A stretch of DNA of 64,000 nt. Origin: Parelaphostrongylus tenuis (Eukaryota > Nematoda > Chromadorea > Rhabditida > Metastrongylidae). Made by a program: the position numbers and the translations under genes. The notes beneath the pieces are model-generated. The model worked only from the letters and a program-made list of their open reading frames with translations. It had not been told where the DNA came from and ran no database searches. The stretch spans positions 62,001-126,000 of the forward strand of contig JAHQIW010007165.1 in the NCBI GenBank assembly GCA_019055375.1, written 5' to 3'. Below, in pieces: positions 55,901 to 64,000 of the stretch (its first letter is position 1; each line of letters starts with the position of its first letter).

Positions 55901-58900
55901 TATTAATCACTATTCAGGGAATGGCAGAAGCTGGGAAGAGCATTCGCAAAGCCCAGCGAGGCTTCGCCAACTATAAGACCAAGATGATTGCACTCCGATA
56001 CCCTGACGGGACACTTATAGCTTCGAGAAGGGCTATGGAGAAAATTATCCACCAATACTACTTGAATCGCTTCGCTAGCCATGCCCTCTTACCGTCATAT
56101 AAATTGAAAAAGGATGAATATGTCGTTCCACCGGTTCTCGCTTCCGAAATCCGACATGCTATATCGTCGGTGAAGAACAGGACCACACCCGGTCGGGACA
56201 GGATTGAAGCAGAACACCTGAAGAACCTGCCGTCAGTACTCATCAACATCTTGGCTCGGCTTTTCACTCGCCACTTGTGAGAATGCAAGGCTGCCATTCA
56301 TTGGAAAACCAGCAAGACCGTACTGTTGTTCAAAAAGGGAGACCTTCACGACATAGGCAATTATCGCCCAATCTGCTTGCTGTCCGTTGTCTATAAACTC
56401 TTTACTCGAGTCATACTGAACAGGATTGACGGAACACTGGACGAAGGACAGCCATGCGAACAAGCAGGGTTCAGAAAAGGATTTAGTACCATAGACCACA
56501 TTCACACGATCACAAGACTCATTGAAGTTTCGCGAGAGTACAAACAACCACTCTGTCTCACTTTCATCGATCTGAAGAAAGCTTTTGATTCAGTGGAAAG
56601 AGAAGCGGTTATAGAGGCTCTGGATAACAAGGGCGCCCCTATTCGGTACATTATGATCCTTCGTGAGCTTTATAAAGATTTCACGACCAAAATTCTCCAT
56701 TCTACAACAATATCACCATTTACGTAAGAAGAGGGGTTCGACAAGGCGATACAATTTCGCCAAAACTATTCAGTTCCACCCCACAAAACGTCATGCGAAC
56801 ATTAGAATGGGAAGAAATGGGAGTGAAAATTGACGCTCGACAATTAAACCATCTTCGCTTTGCTGACGATATCGTTTTCACAACACCAAACATCAGCCAA
56901 GCGGAACGAATGTTGACCGATTTCGATAACGCCTGTGGAAGGATTGGTCTTCAACTAAAGCTAACAGAAACGATCTTCATGAGGAACGGATGGGTTTCGA
57001 ATGCCCCATTCACGCTCAACGAAATGACAATCTCCGAATGCTCCAGTTACGTCTATCTAGGTCGTGAAATCAACATGATGAACGACCTAGCTCCAGAGTT
57101 GAGCAGGAGGAAACAAGCGGCTTGGGGAACGTTTAAGAGCATTGAAGATGTAGTGAAGAGGACAAAGATTATCCGACTCCATGCCCACCTTTTCGACTCG
57201 ACAATTATCCCTGCCCTGACGTATGCAGCAGAAACCTGGTCGCTACGTAAGCAGGATGAAAGATCACTTGCCGTTATCGAATGTGCAATCGAAAGGTCGA
57301 TGCTAGAAGTATCCCGTATCTCGCAAATGAGAGAAAGGATCCGAAGTTCCGACCTACATCAAGAATCGAAATTCAGAGACGCCGTTCTATGCGCCAAAAT
57401 ATCGAAAATAAGGTGGGCTGGACACGTGATGCGCTTCAACGACAACCGATGGACGAGAGCCGTTACCGACTGGATTCCTCGGGACGTCAAGCGCTCTAAA
57501 GGAAGACCACTGACCCGTTGGTCCGATTTTTTCACGAACGCGATAGAAGAAAGATATGATGCTCAGCGAATCAACAGAGCGACGTGGACCTATTGGGCTG
57601 CTCTTGCACGAGATAGGGAAAAATGGAAGAGTTGCTGGTACACGCTCGAGTCACTCGACGACCAACGGGATGACAGGTGATACAGGTGATTCATGGTATG
57701 CATTAGCGTAAACATTTCTGCCATTTCTTAAGCAAAAATCAATGCCGTGCTCATAAAGCTCTCATTCTTGGATTCAAAGTTGTCAGTCCTCAACGCAAAT
57801 GACCGACCCGAGACTTCTTCTTCAGTAGGTGCTCCAGCGACCGAAAGAGCTGATAGTCAGACGGCGACAAATCATGATTGTATGGTGGACGATCCAGCAA
57901 CTCACAGCCGATCAATGCCAAGCGTTACTGTGAACACCTGGTCCGCTGCAATCGGACCCTGTCACGTTGAGGTTGTCGGAAACTTATCTTGCTTCAAGAC
58001 AATACAAGGCTGCATGTAGCTACTAAATTGACAAAGAGGAAACTGAGCGAACTGGGCTGGGAGCTGCCGGATCCATCCACTGTAAAGTCCTGACTTGTCG
58101 CCGTCCAACTATCACCTCTTCCGGTCGCTGGAGCATTTCTTAAGCAAAAAAGACTTTTCTTTGAAACATCAATCAATTGCACTGAGGATTGACTAGTTTC
58201 TTTGTTTCCAAGGATGACGAGTTCTATGAGCGCAGTATTGATTTGTTGCCTGAGAGAGGACAGAAATGTGTCCAGGGTAATGGTGTATACTTTTAGTGTA
58301 GTTTTTGAGCAGTCTTTGTTACTTCTGGTTGATGAATTTGGTGTTTAATGCTTTAATGCCAAGACTTATGAGAAGACTCAGTACATAAGACTTGCGGCAA
58401 TTTGGTCTTTCTCAGAACTCAGACGCCGCCTTATACCAAACCATATTTGATTCGGTCAGTATTTCCCATATTTGGTGGCAGTCGGAGGAAAAAATCAGTG
58501 TGCATTTTGCACCAAACTCACCTTTCAAATACCTGTATAGGAGAGTTTGTCGATGTATTGTTACACACATTGAAAAATAAACCTTACTCAAACAAAATGA
58601 AAAACAAATTTTTGATAAAGGGTTATGTCATTTTTTATGTGGAGATACACATCCCTCATGTCATATGTGAACACTTGAAACTTATCCAGAAGGTCTCAGG
58701 GGTTTCCTACGCCGATGTTTTTGACTTATTTTCGAAGATTCTAGCCGCCACCTCAAAGTCCACACCGCTGAGCTTTTCTGACTCAATGCAGCTCAAGGAG
58801 TACTTCTACGACTTTTCGACTTTCCATTTGGATTCTTTCATATGGGCAAAAAGTGGTCTACTCGTTTCGTCTATGAAATTGTCACATGTCCTACAGGAGA

Positions 58901-61575
58901 TGAGGGATATCGGACCTGAACTCATGAAGTCTCCCGCTCTACCATTGTGACATATCACGCAGCAACCCGTTTTACCCAAGCGGTCGTACTTAGGGTTCCG
59001 CACCATTTGACAACGAATGGAATTTCCACGATTCCTATAGAGCTTTCTAGACCACTGTTTTTGAGACATCTTTCAATAGCAGCACTTAGTTCATTTGATA
59101 TGAAAGGTAGTTTCAAAGTTATCTTCTCATCTAGGCTTGACGTACTATTGTTCTTGTGGTACTTTTTCGTTAGACGGCACAAGATCATGAAACAATCCTT
59201 CTCGCTCGACAAAGACTCTCTATGGCACCTTTAGTAAATATTCGAAGGCATAAATCTCTGGCTAGAGCACTACGTGGCCCTTTTTTCGAAAAGTTTCTTA
59301 TAACGCCTCAGCTAAAGTAAAACATTTGTGTTTCACATGCGCATATTTCTTGAAAAAAATAGCTACAAGTAATCATTTGATAGTGTAAGGTTCAACGATT
59401 CCAGCCCTATGCTTATGTTCTGTAGAAACCGTTTCACTGCATTGTAGTAGGGAAAATATGGCCGAGTTTCACATCTACGGCGCTCTTGTTTACCGGCTAA
59501 TCTACGGTCGGGGTATCTGGTGGCCGTTGATTCGATGTGGCGGCCCACCGTCCATCGGTCCAAATACGTTGGCGCGTCACATGTGAAGTACGATTGCGGC
59601 ATTCGATTAGGAATTTTTCTTTGCTTCGAAAGAAACTCCAGATAAAACTCATGACGCTGACGTTACGAGATTTCCTCTGCACGTTCATGTGCTTTTCGTG
59701 CTTCCAGCGAAGTAATAGTAAATTTGCGCGGCCAATGTAAAACATAATTTATTTTGAATTTCAAAGCGTTATAAAAGGGCGTTTTCAAAAACGGCCATTC
59801 AGTATAGTAGCTAGATATTTGAACCTTCGAATGACTACTAACATTTCATGAAAATTTTTTGTCAAGCGAGAAAAATCGTATCTTCATCACGTACCGTCTA
59901 ATCAAAAGGTACCGTTTTTTATTATGCGTTCCTACTTCTGTTTTCTTATTTCAGGATGGTATTATATGCGTTATCTGTGCTACATCAACGTTGGCTGCTG
60001 GAGTAAATATGCCTGCCAGGAGAGTGATAATAAAGGTAGAAATCTTATTAAATTTGATTATATGTCACTAACTTTCACACATTCGAAATCTGCCCGCCTT
60101 TCTGTTTGTCGTCAACAATTTATATATGGTTTAGTTCGTGCACACAGTTTTTTCCAGTCTCCGTTGGTCGGCTGCAGTCCCATTAGCAAAGCACAGTACT
60201 TACAAATGATAGGCAGAGCGGGAAGAGCTGGTTTTGATGCAAAAGGTGACAGTATCACAATTATTCGACCAGGATCTGAAGAGAGACAGGTGGTCGTCTT
60301 TGGATATCAGTCTGTGCAATGAAATTCCATGTGAATTCTACACAAATCATCGCTTTGCTGCATTACCTTCAGTTTCGCGATATGCTGTGCTCACCAATGC
60401 TGTCTTGTTCAAGTGGATTGGCAGACACGGAACGTCTTTCTGCTTTCATCTTAGATCTTGTTACTTTGAAGGTGGGTAGTGCTTGTTATTTGTTATTTTC
60501 AAGCTTTTTTGGTCTACTCTTAATCCTGCCGGGACCATGCATGGTGATTTCAATGTGTGCGTTCACCGACTTTGAGACTTATTCAAACGTTCCTATATGT
60601 ATACGTCTATGTATTAGCATAGATATCTGCTTATACATACATACATGCTTTTCTTATGTAATCTGGGAACAAAAGAAGAAACGACTTTGTTTGGTGATCA
60701 AAATTTTCTCGTATGAGCTTCAGTAATATACATATATATGTATATACATATATATATATATCGCATTCCTTACCGTACGAACACTATAGTGTTTGTATGT
60801 ACGCTAATCATGATAGTTTAAAATCAGTTTCTAAATCTTCTGAGCAATTTTTCTGATTTTTTAAGTGAAGGGTAGAACGACAATGTGAAAAATAGTTGAC
60901 GGAGTCAAAACTCATTACTAATTACTAATCAGTACCAATATCAATGCGACACACATATATATATATACATGTGTACGTACATATACATGTACGTGCACGT
61001 ATACATATATGTATACACGCATACATATGCATATCTATGATAATATACATGTGTTCTTCTGTATACGTGTATGCATGCATCCATATATATGCATATATAT
61101 ACATACATATATATATATATATGTATACATAATTGTGTTTGTTCTATCCTACTTCCATTAGTATTGCTAAAGCTACTGCACGCAATAAATAAAGTGAACT
61201 TGTCTTTCGTAGCGGCACTGCTTAGGATGTGTTTGGTTCGTTTCAAGCTACGACGTATTTGTTTATCTGAGACGCTAGAATTGCTCCTATGTTGAATGAA
61301 TTGCTATCAATGCAATTACTCGCGAACATTTTTGCGGCGAAAAGCTAAATGACTTTCAGCCTATTCTTGCTTGTTTGCCTCATATTGTCGGCAATATATT
61401 AAGCCTGTATACTATCTTTTGTATTTTTTAGATTGCAGATTCCTTAGATTCTCTCTGTGAGGCAATGACTCATTCCTTTCTACACTCTCAAGTTGGTTAT
61501 GTAGCTGTTCGAAAGGCGATAACTTCGGCTATCGAAAAGCTGAAAGACGACGGGTTACTTGTTAGTGGTGATGAG
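49923..61575 (+). CDS. helq-1: HELQ-type superfamily 2 DNA helicase (both ends incomplete)
   Basis: Related to human HELQ, a 3'-5' helicase in double-strand break and crosslink repair. Plus-strand exons: 49923-50034 (tentative), 50723-50820, 50873-50953, 51022-51088, 51154-51215, 51310-51381, 53460-53529, 53622-53719, 53781-53897, 54406-54542, 54605-54677, 54760-54858, 59955-60035, 60158-60289, 60373-60471, 61432-61575. Motifs: I ([12 protein letters not shown]), Ia ([13 protein letters not shown]), VATIEK, II split by an intron (VIDE, LHMIGEG), III ([10 protein letters not shown]), IV region ([15 protein letters not shown]), VAYHHAGL, V ([16 protein letters not shown]), VI ([17 protein letters not shown]). 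Phases agree throughout from 50723. The start is unknown: an ATG at 49941 is in frame, but upstream exons are possible. The C-terminal domains after [15 protein letters not shown] are not in the window. The 5.1-kb intron at 54859-59954 holds a LINE and a mariner relic. Confidence 0.93.
50085..50185 (-). repeat. tRNA-like SINE head
   Basis: The minus strand reads GTGGTCTAGGGGTAGCACGC (A box) and, about 45 nt on, CTGGTTTAACACCCG in the B-box position. The stems are imperfect. In the helicase intron 50035-50722. Confidence 0.5.
50321..50440 (+). repeat. tRNA-like SINE family 3 copy
   Basis: GCCTCAATGGTGTGGTGGTA then ACGTTCGACTCTCGCC, followed by the family signature GTCGAAAGATTTTCATAC. The B box is good and the anticodon arm is poor. 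Paired tRNA-like copies here (50085-50185 minus, this one plus) face opposite ways. Confidence 0.55.
51820..52200. repeat. Foldback MITE, one arm plus duplicated edge
   Basis: TGAGCCAACTTGTCATGTGG, AGACTTGTCAGTCGGGCAGA, TAGTCAGTTCTCTCGGGAG and a TATCTTTATTTCGAGTGCTT edge match the 39.2 kb element. The edge sequence (TTATTTCGA.TGCTTT.T.AAGACCACGCTCA) occurs twice. In the helicase intron 51382-53459. Confidence 0.7.
52230..52490 (+). pseudogene. Mariner-derived fragment (N-terminal HTH) with its own inverted repeat
   Basis: The plus strand reads [20 protein letters not shown] then [16 protein letters not shown] and ends HTHSGRS before a stop, the mariner paired-type helix-turn-helix. The DNA encoding the start (GGAAAATGCTAGTGAAGCGG) recurs inverted at about 52425-52465. 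There is no catalytic domain. Confidence 0.7.
52810..53250 (-). repeat. SINE family 2 fragments
   Basis: 52830-52885 (CACGAACCATCATC, then GAATTCTAGCATTGCTTTTA) is a reversed family 2 tail, and 53090-53200 (GAGACGAATCTCCTTGTGAT; GTTGTGGGAGAGGTTCAAAC) a reversed middle/head. In the helicase intron before exon 53460. Confidence 0.5.
54062..54290. repeat. Small foldback element
   Basis: The left arm 54062-54113 (AACCGTGAATCCACAGCCTC; AGCTGGCAGCTCTGGGCGG) pairs with the right arm 54232-54290 (CCAGAGTTGCTAGTTAGAAA; GTGGGTCTACGGTTT). A direct GTTAG-rich middle repeats twice. In the helicase intron 53898-54405. Confidence 0.65.
55078..55212. repeat. Short foldback
   Basis: CTGTCAGCAACTAACCGTCA near 55082 is matched in reverse at about 55190-55210 (TGACGGTTAGTTACTGACAG). 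About 45-bp arms with a 40-bp loop. Confidence 0.65.
55253..55365 (+). repeat. tRNA-like SINE family 3 copy
   Basis: Head CCGCGGTAGTGCAGTGATTA (A box), a weak T-arm (GAGTTCAACTTTCACTC), then the family signature CAAAGTTTTGCATACCACTC. Confidence 0.55.
55918..57700 (+). pseudogene. RTE-type LINE copy, nearly intact RT
   Basis: Non-LTR retrotransposon in the 5.1-kb helicase intron, same strand. Frame 55921-56280 gives the linker and RT start ([40 protein letters not shown]); an in-frame TGA at 56278 breaks it. The frame resumes ([37 protein letters not shown]), shifts near 56700 and ends in 56793-57680, which holds the catalytic [10 protein letters not shown] block and the C-terminal [18 protein letters not shown] region. 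5'-truncated: no endonuclease. It ends at 57690 with ACAGGTGATACAGGTGAT. One nonsense change and one frameshift separate it from an open frame, so it is fairly young. Confidence 0.9.
57760..58370 (+). pseudogene. Mariner transposase relic
   Basis: Across frames: [17 protein letters not shown], then [19 protein letters not shown] (second catalytic Asp block), SELGWEL, then [19 protein letters not shown] (third catalytic block). Stops and shifts interrupt it. It abuts the 3' end of the LINE. It is longer than the 1.9 kb relic's match and better conserved at the SPDL block. Confidence 0.8.
58402..58950 (+). CDS. Unrecognised 182-codon ORF in the helicase intron
   Basis: An open plus frame between the mariner relic and the next repeat. 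The second half (residues about 85-165: [20 protein letters not shown], then [20 protein letters not shown]) looks protein-like, but I know no family. No splice context in phase with the helicase. It could be a remnant of an unknown element or an orphan gene. Confidence 0.25.
   Translation: MVFLRTQTPPYTKPYLIRSVFPIFGGSRRKKSVCILHQTHLSNTCIGEFVDVLLHTLKNKPYSNKMKNKFLIKGYVIFYVEIHIPHVICEHLKLIQKVSGVSYADVFDLFSKILAATSKSTPLSFSDSMQLKEYFYDFSTFHLDSFIWAKSGLLVSSMKLSHVLQEMRDIGPELMKSPALPL
59200..59870. repeat. Dispersed repeat, unclassified
   Basis: 59205-59345 (CTCGACAAAGACTCTC; AAATCTCTGGCTAGAGCA; TAACGCCTCAGC) matches 46910-47050 and 42570-42720. 59765-59870 (GCGTTATAAAAGGGCGTTTT) matches 45660-45780 and 47650-47760. 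The two ends may be the edges of one non-autonomous element. Confidence 0.5.
60724..61130. repeat. TA/CATG alternating simple repeats
   Basis: 60724-60765 and 60950-61128 alternate purine-pyrimidine (ATATAC, GTATAC, ACATGT units). In the helicase intron 60472-61431. Tyr/Ile/His-run ORFs here are artefacts. Confidence 0.9.
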
Positions 61576-61736
61576 GTATTCATATTTTCATTTTCGTTGT
61601 ATACCCATGATAGTAATCCAGTGCATACAAGTCCTTCACAAAGTCCATCTGATTTTTATATGAGGTTCAAAGGAGACTTCGCTGACATTAATGTTATATT
61701 GGGTTGTTCCAGGGATTTTGAAACTTATCAACTAGA

Positions 61737-62041
61737 TAAAGGATAAAGGATAAAGCTCTCGGCGTTAATCAATCCCTGAGGGATGCGCCATGCACTCGAC
61801 TTCAATTTTTAACTTCGTTTGAGGTGATTGAATGCATATCTGGCCTTTACAATGACTCGCGGTGGCCTCCCGCTGAACCGAGTCAGTGCTGCTTATCCTC
61901 CCAGACAAGTCTGAGACCTGTCTGTTACCAATTTACCGACCCCGGAGGGATGGAAGGCTTGGTGAGCCATGAGCGCGAGATCGAACCAGTGACCTCATGT
62001 GCGTCGCAGGGCACCTCTAACCACTGCGCCACATGCGCTCT
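61737..62041 (-). repeat. SINE-like family 1, full-length minus-strand copy
   Basis: Begins with the reversed tail (three AAAGGAT units), ends with the reversed head (CCACTGCGCCACATGCGC). The A and B boxes are intact on the minus strand. It lies 160 nt after helicase exon 61432-61575. Confidence 0.85.
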
Positions 62042-62087
62042 TTATCAACTAGAAGTGATTAAAATTGCGTGGTTTTTGTATCGTATA

Positions 62088-62235
62088 TCGAGGATAAGCA
62101 GTACTGACTCGGTTCAGCGGGACTCCAGCGCGAGTCATTGTAAAGACCAGATATGCATTCAGTCACCTAAATGTTAAAATTGATGAAGAATGAATGGCGC
62201 ATCCCTCAAGGATTGGTCAATCCCGAGAGCTTTTT
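62088..62235 (+). repeat. SINE-like family 1, 3' half
   Basis: Starts at GAGGATAAGCAGTACTGACT and runs to CCCGAGAGCTTTTTTATC, only about 50 bases from, and in opposite orientation to, the full copy. Confidence 0.7.
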
Positions 62236-62329
62236 TATCTTAGTATTATATCGTTCAGGTACGCATTTTCTCGCAAACATTTTTATAAAGAGCTTACCTA
62301 TATTTGATCAAGATGAAGCTGCCTTAAGA

Positions 62330-62640
62330 ACAAATTCGCTTGTTACTCATGCACGAATGGCGCGTCGGGGAAAATGCTAGTGCAACGACGCGCAAGGCTA
62401 ATGAAGCCTGGGCGGTGATACAGTTGCAGAAAGGATGGCTAAGAAGTGGTTCGCGAAGTTCAAGGATGGAGAGAGAGCACTCTGAAGAACCAGCGGATTT
62501 CAGGCTGTTCACAGGAAATTCTATCAATTTTGGGCATCCCTTCACTAGCATTTCCCCTATGCGCCATTTGTGCATAAGTAGCAAGCAAATTTGTTCCCAG
62601 GACGGTTCCATCTTGTTGCAAGTACAGGCAAGTTGTATAC
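62330..62640 (+). pseudogene. Mariner-derived fragment with inverted repeat
   Basis: Same structure as 52230-52490: ATGGCGCGTCGGGGAAAATG then a decayed HTH (the AAKKWFAKF-like reading near 62430), and an inverted copy of the start (TCACTAGCATTTCCCCTATG) at about 62545-62570. It touches the 3' end of the LINE at 62640. Confidence 0.65.
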
Positions 62641-64000
62641 CAAAATCACCTGTATCACCTGTATCACCTGTCGTCCCGTTGATCGTCGAGTGACTCGAGC
62701 GGGTACCAGCAACTCTTCCATTTTTCCCTATCGCGTGCAAGAGTAGCCCAGTGGGTCCTCCTTGCTCTAGGAATTCGCTGAGCATCATATCTTTCTTCCA
62801 TCGCTTTCGTGAAGAAATCGGACCAACGGGTCAGTGGTCTTCCTTTAGAGCGCTTGACGTCCCGAGGAATCCAGTCGGTAACGGCTCTCGTCCATCGGTT
62901 GTCGTTGAAGCGCATCACGTGTCCGGCCCACCTTATTTTCGATATCCTGGCGTGTAGAACGGCGTCTCTGATTTTCGATCGTTGACGTAGGTCGGAAGTT
63001 CGGATCCTTTGTCTCATTTGCGAAATACGAGATACTCCTAGCATCGACCTTTCGACTGCGCGTTCGATAACGGCAAGTGATCTTTCATCCTGCTTACGTA
63101 GCGACCAGGTTTCTGCTGCATACGTTAGGGCAGGGATAATTGTCGAGTCGAAAAGGTGGGCACGGAGTCGGATGTTCTTTGTCCTCTTCACTACATCTTC
63201 GATGCTCTTAAACGTTCCCCAAGCCGCTCGTTTCCTCCTGCTCAACTCTGGGGCTAGGTCGTTCATCATGTTGATTTCACGACCTAGATAGATGTAACTG
63301 GAGCATTCGGAAATTGTCGTTCCGTTGAGCGTGAATGGGGCATTAGAAACCCATCCGTTCCTCATGAACATTGTTTTCGTTAGATTCAGTTGAAGACCGA
63401 TCTTTCCACAGGCGTTGTCGAAATCAGTCAACATTCGTTCCGCTTGGCTGATGTTTGGTGTTATGAGAACGATATCGTCAGCAAAGCGAAGATGGTTTAA
63501 TTGTCGACCGTCAATTTTCACTCCCATTTCGTCCCATTCTAATGTTCGCATGACGTTTTGCAGGGTGGCAGTGAATAGTTTTGGCGATATTGTATCGCCT
63601 TGTCGAACCCCTCTTCTTACGTCAATGGTGATATTATTGTAGAATGGAGATATTCTGGTCGTGAAATCTTTATAAAGCTCACGAAGGATCATTATGTACC
63701 GAGTAGGGACGCCCTGGTTATCCAGAGCCTCTATAACCGCTTCTGTTTCCACTGAGTCAAAGGCTTTCTTCAGATCGATAAAAGTGAGACAGAGTGGTTG
63801 TTTGTACTCTCGCGAAACTTCAATGAGTCTTGTGATCGTGTGGATGTGGTCCATGGTACTAAATCCTTTTCTGAACCCTGCTTGTTCGCATGGCTGTCCT
63901 TCGTCCAGTGTTCTGTCAATCCTGTTCAGGATGACTCGAGTAAAGAGTTTATAGACAACGGACAGCAAGCAGATTGGGCGATAATTGCCTATGTCGTGAA
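62640..64000 (-). mobile_element. RTE-type LINE with open RT frame, truncated by the window edge
   Basis: The minus frame is open from the edge at 64000 to a stop at 62664, over 440 codons. In order: [86 protein letters not shown] (catalytic FADD), then the C-terminal domain ([32 protein letters not shown]). The 3' end has three ATCACCTGT units (GATACAGGT on the element strand), the tandem tail typical of RTE elements. No disabling change in the visible part, so it is the youngest copy here; the endonuclease half would lie outside the window. Confidence 0.92.

Noticed and set aside
60290..60372. Apparent frameshift after the GRAGRAG exon of the helicase
   Set aside because: A standard 83-nt intron (GT at 60290, CCTTCAG at 60366-60372) joins GSEERQ to FRDMLCSPM in phase, so no frameshift is needed.
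60941..61246. 101-codon Tyr/Ile/His-rich ORF and its plus-strand mirror
   Set aside because: Alternating TA/CATG simple repeat translated in several frames.
62340..62788. Plus- and minus-strand ORFs of 117 and 154 codons
   Set aside because: They cross the junction between a mariner fragment and the LINE 3' tail; SPVSPV-type repeats come from the ATCACCTGT tandem.

Overview
This is eukaryotic DNA, most likely from a strongylid nematode, probably a hookworm such as Ancylostoma or Necator. That species call is inference. The signs are AT-rich sequence, small exons, many introns near 50-80 nt beside multi-kilobase introns full of transposons, TTTCAG-type acceptors, a trans-splice-like acceptor just before a start codon, an RTE-type LINE, mariner relics and several tRNA-derived short repeats. 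Two neighbouring genes on one strand (a UBE2L3-type E2 and GDP-L-fucose synthase) match ubc-18 and ger-1, which from memory are neighbours on C. elegans chromosome III (R01H2.6 and R01H2.5).

Layout. (1) 2.5-24.9 kb, minus: a secreted or membrane protein of alternating fibronectin III and immunoglobulin domains. It begins with a signal peptide at 24.9 kb and runs off the left edge. At least 16 exons were read by splice site and phase; two or three more are missing from my model. (2) 25-34.6 kb: intergenic, mostly repeats, with a LINE nested inside a foldback element and a few unsupported ORFs. (3) 34.7-39.9 kb, minus: GDP-L-fucose synthase, nine exons, with two apparent one-base insertions. 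(4) 40.4-45.9 kb, minus: ubiquitin-conjugating enzyme, five exons, complete (153 aa). The E2 ends 536 nt before ger-1 starts, so an operon is plausible. (5) 46-49 kb: a 360-bp purine tract and foldback repeats between two divergent genes. (6) 49.9-61.6 kb, plus: HELQ-type DNA repair helicase, about 16 exons carrying the helicase motifs; the 5' end is uncertain and the 3' part lies beyond the window. (7) 62.6-64 kb, minus: an RTE LINE with an open reverse transcriptase frame that continues off the edge.

The genes are ordinary housekeeping, repair and adhesion genes. The unusual content is the repeat landscape: three tRNA-derived SINE-like families, at least one long foldback MITE family with several copies, mariner relics and RTE LINEs, almost all sitting in introns. 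I found no sign of a bacterial-type system, CRISPR array or operon-encoded defence locus.
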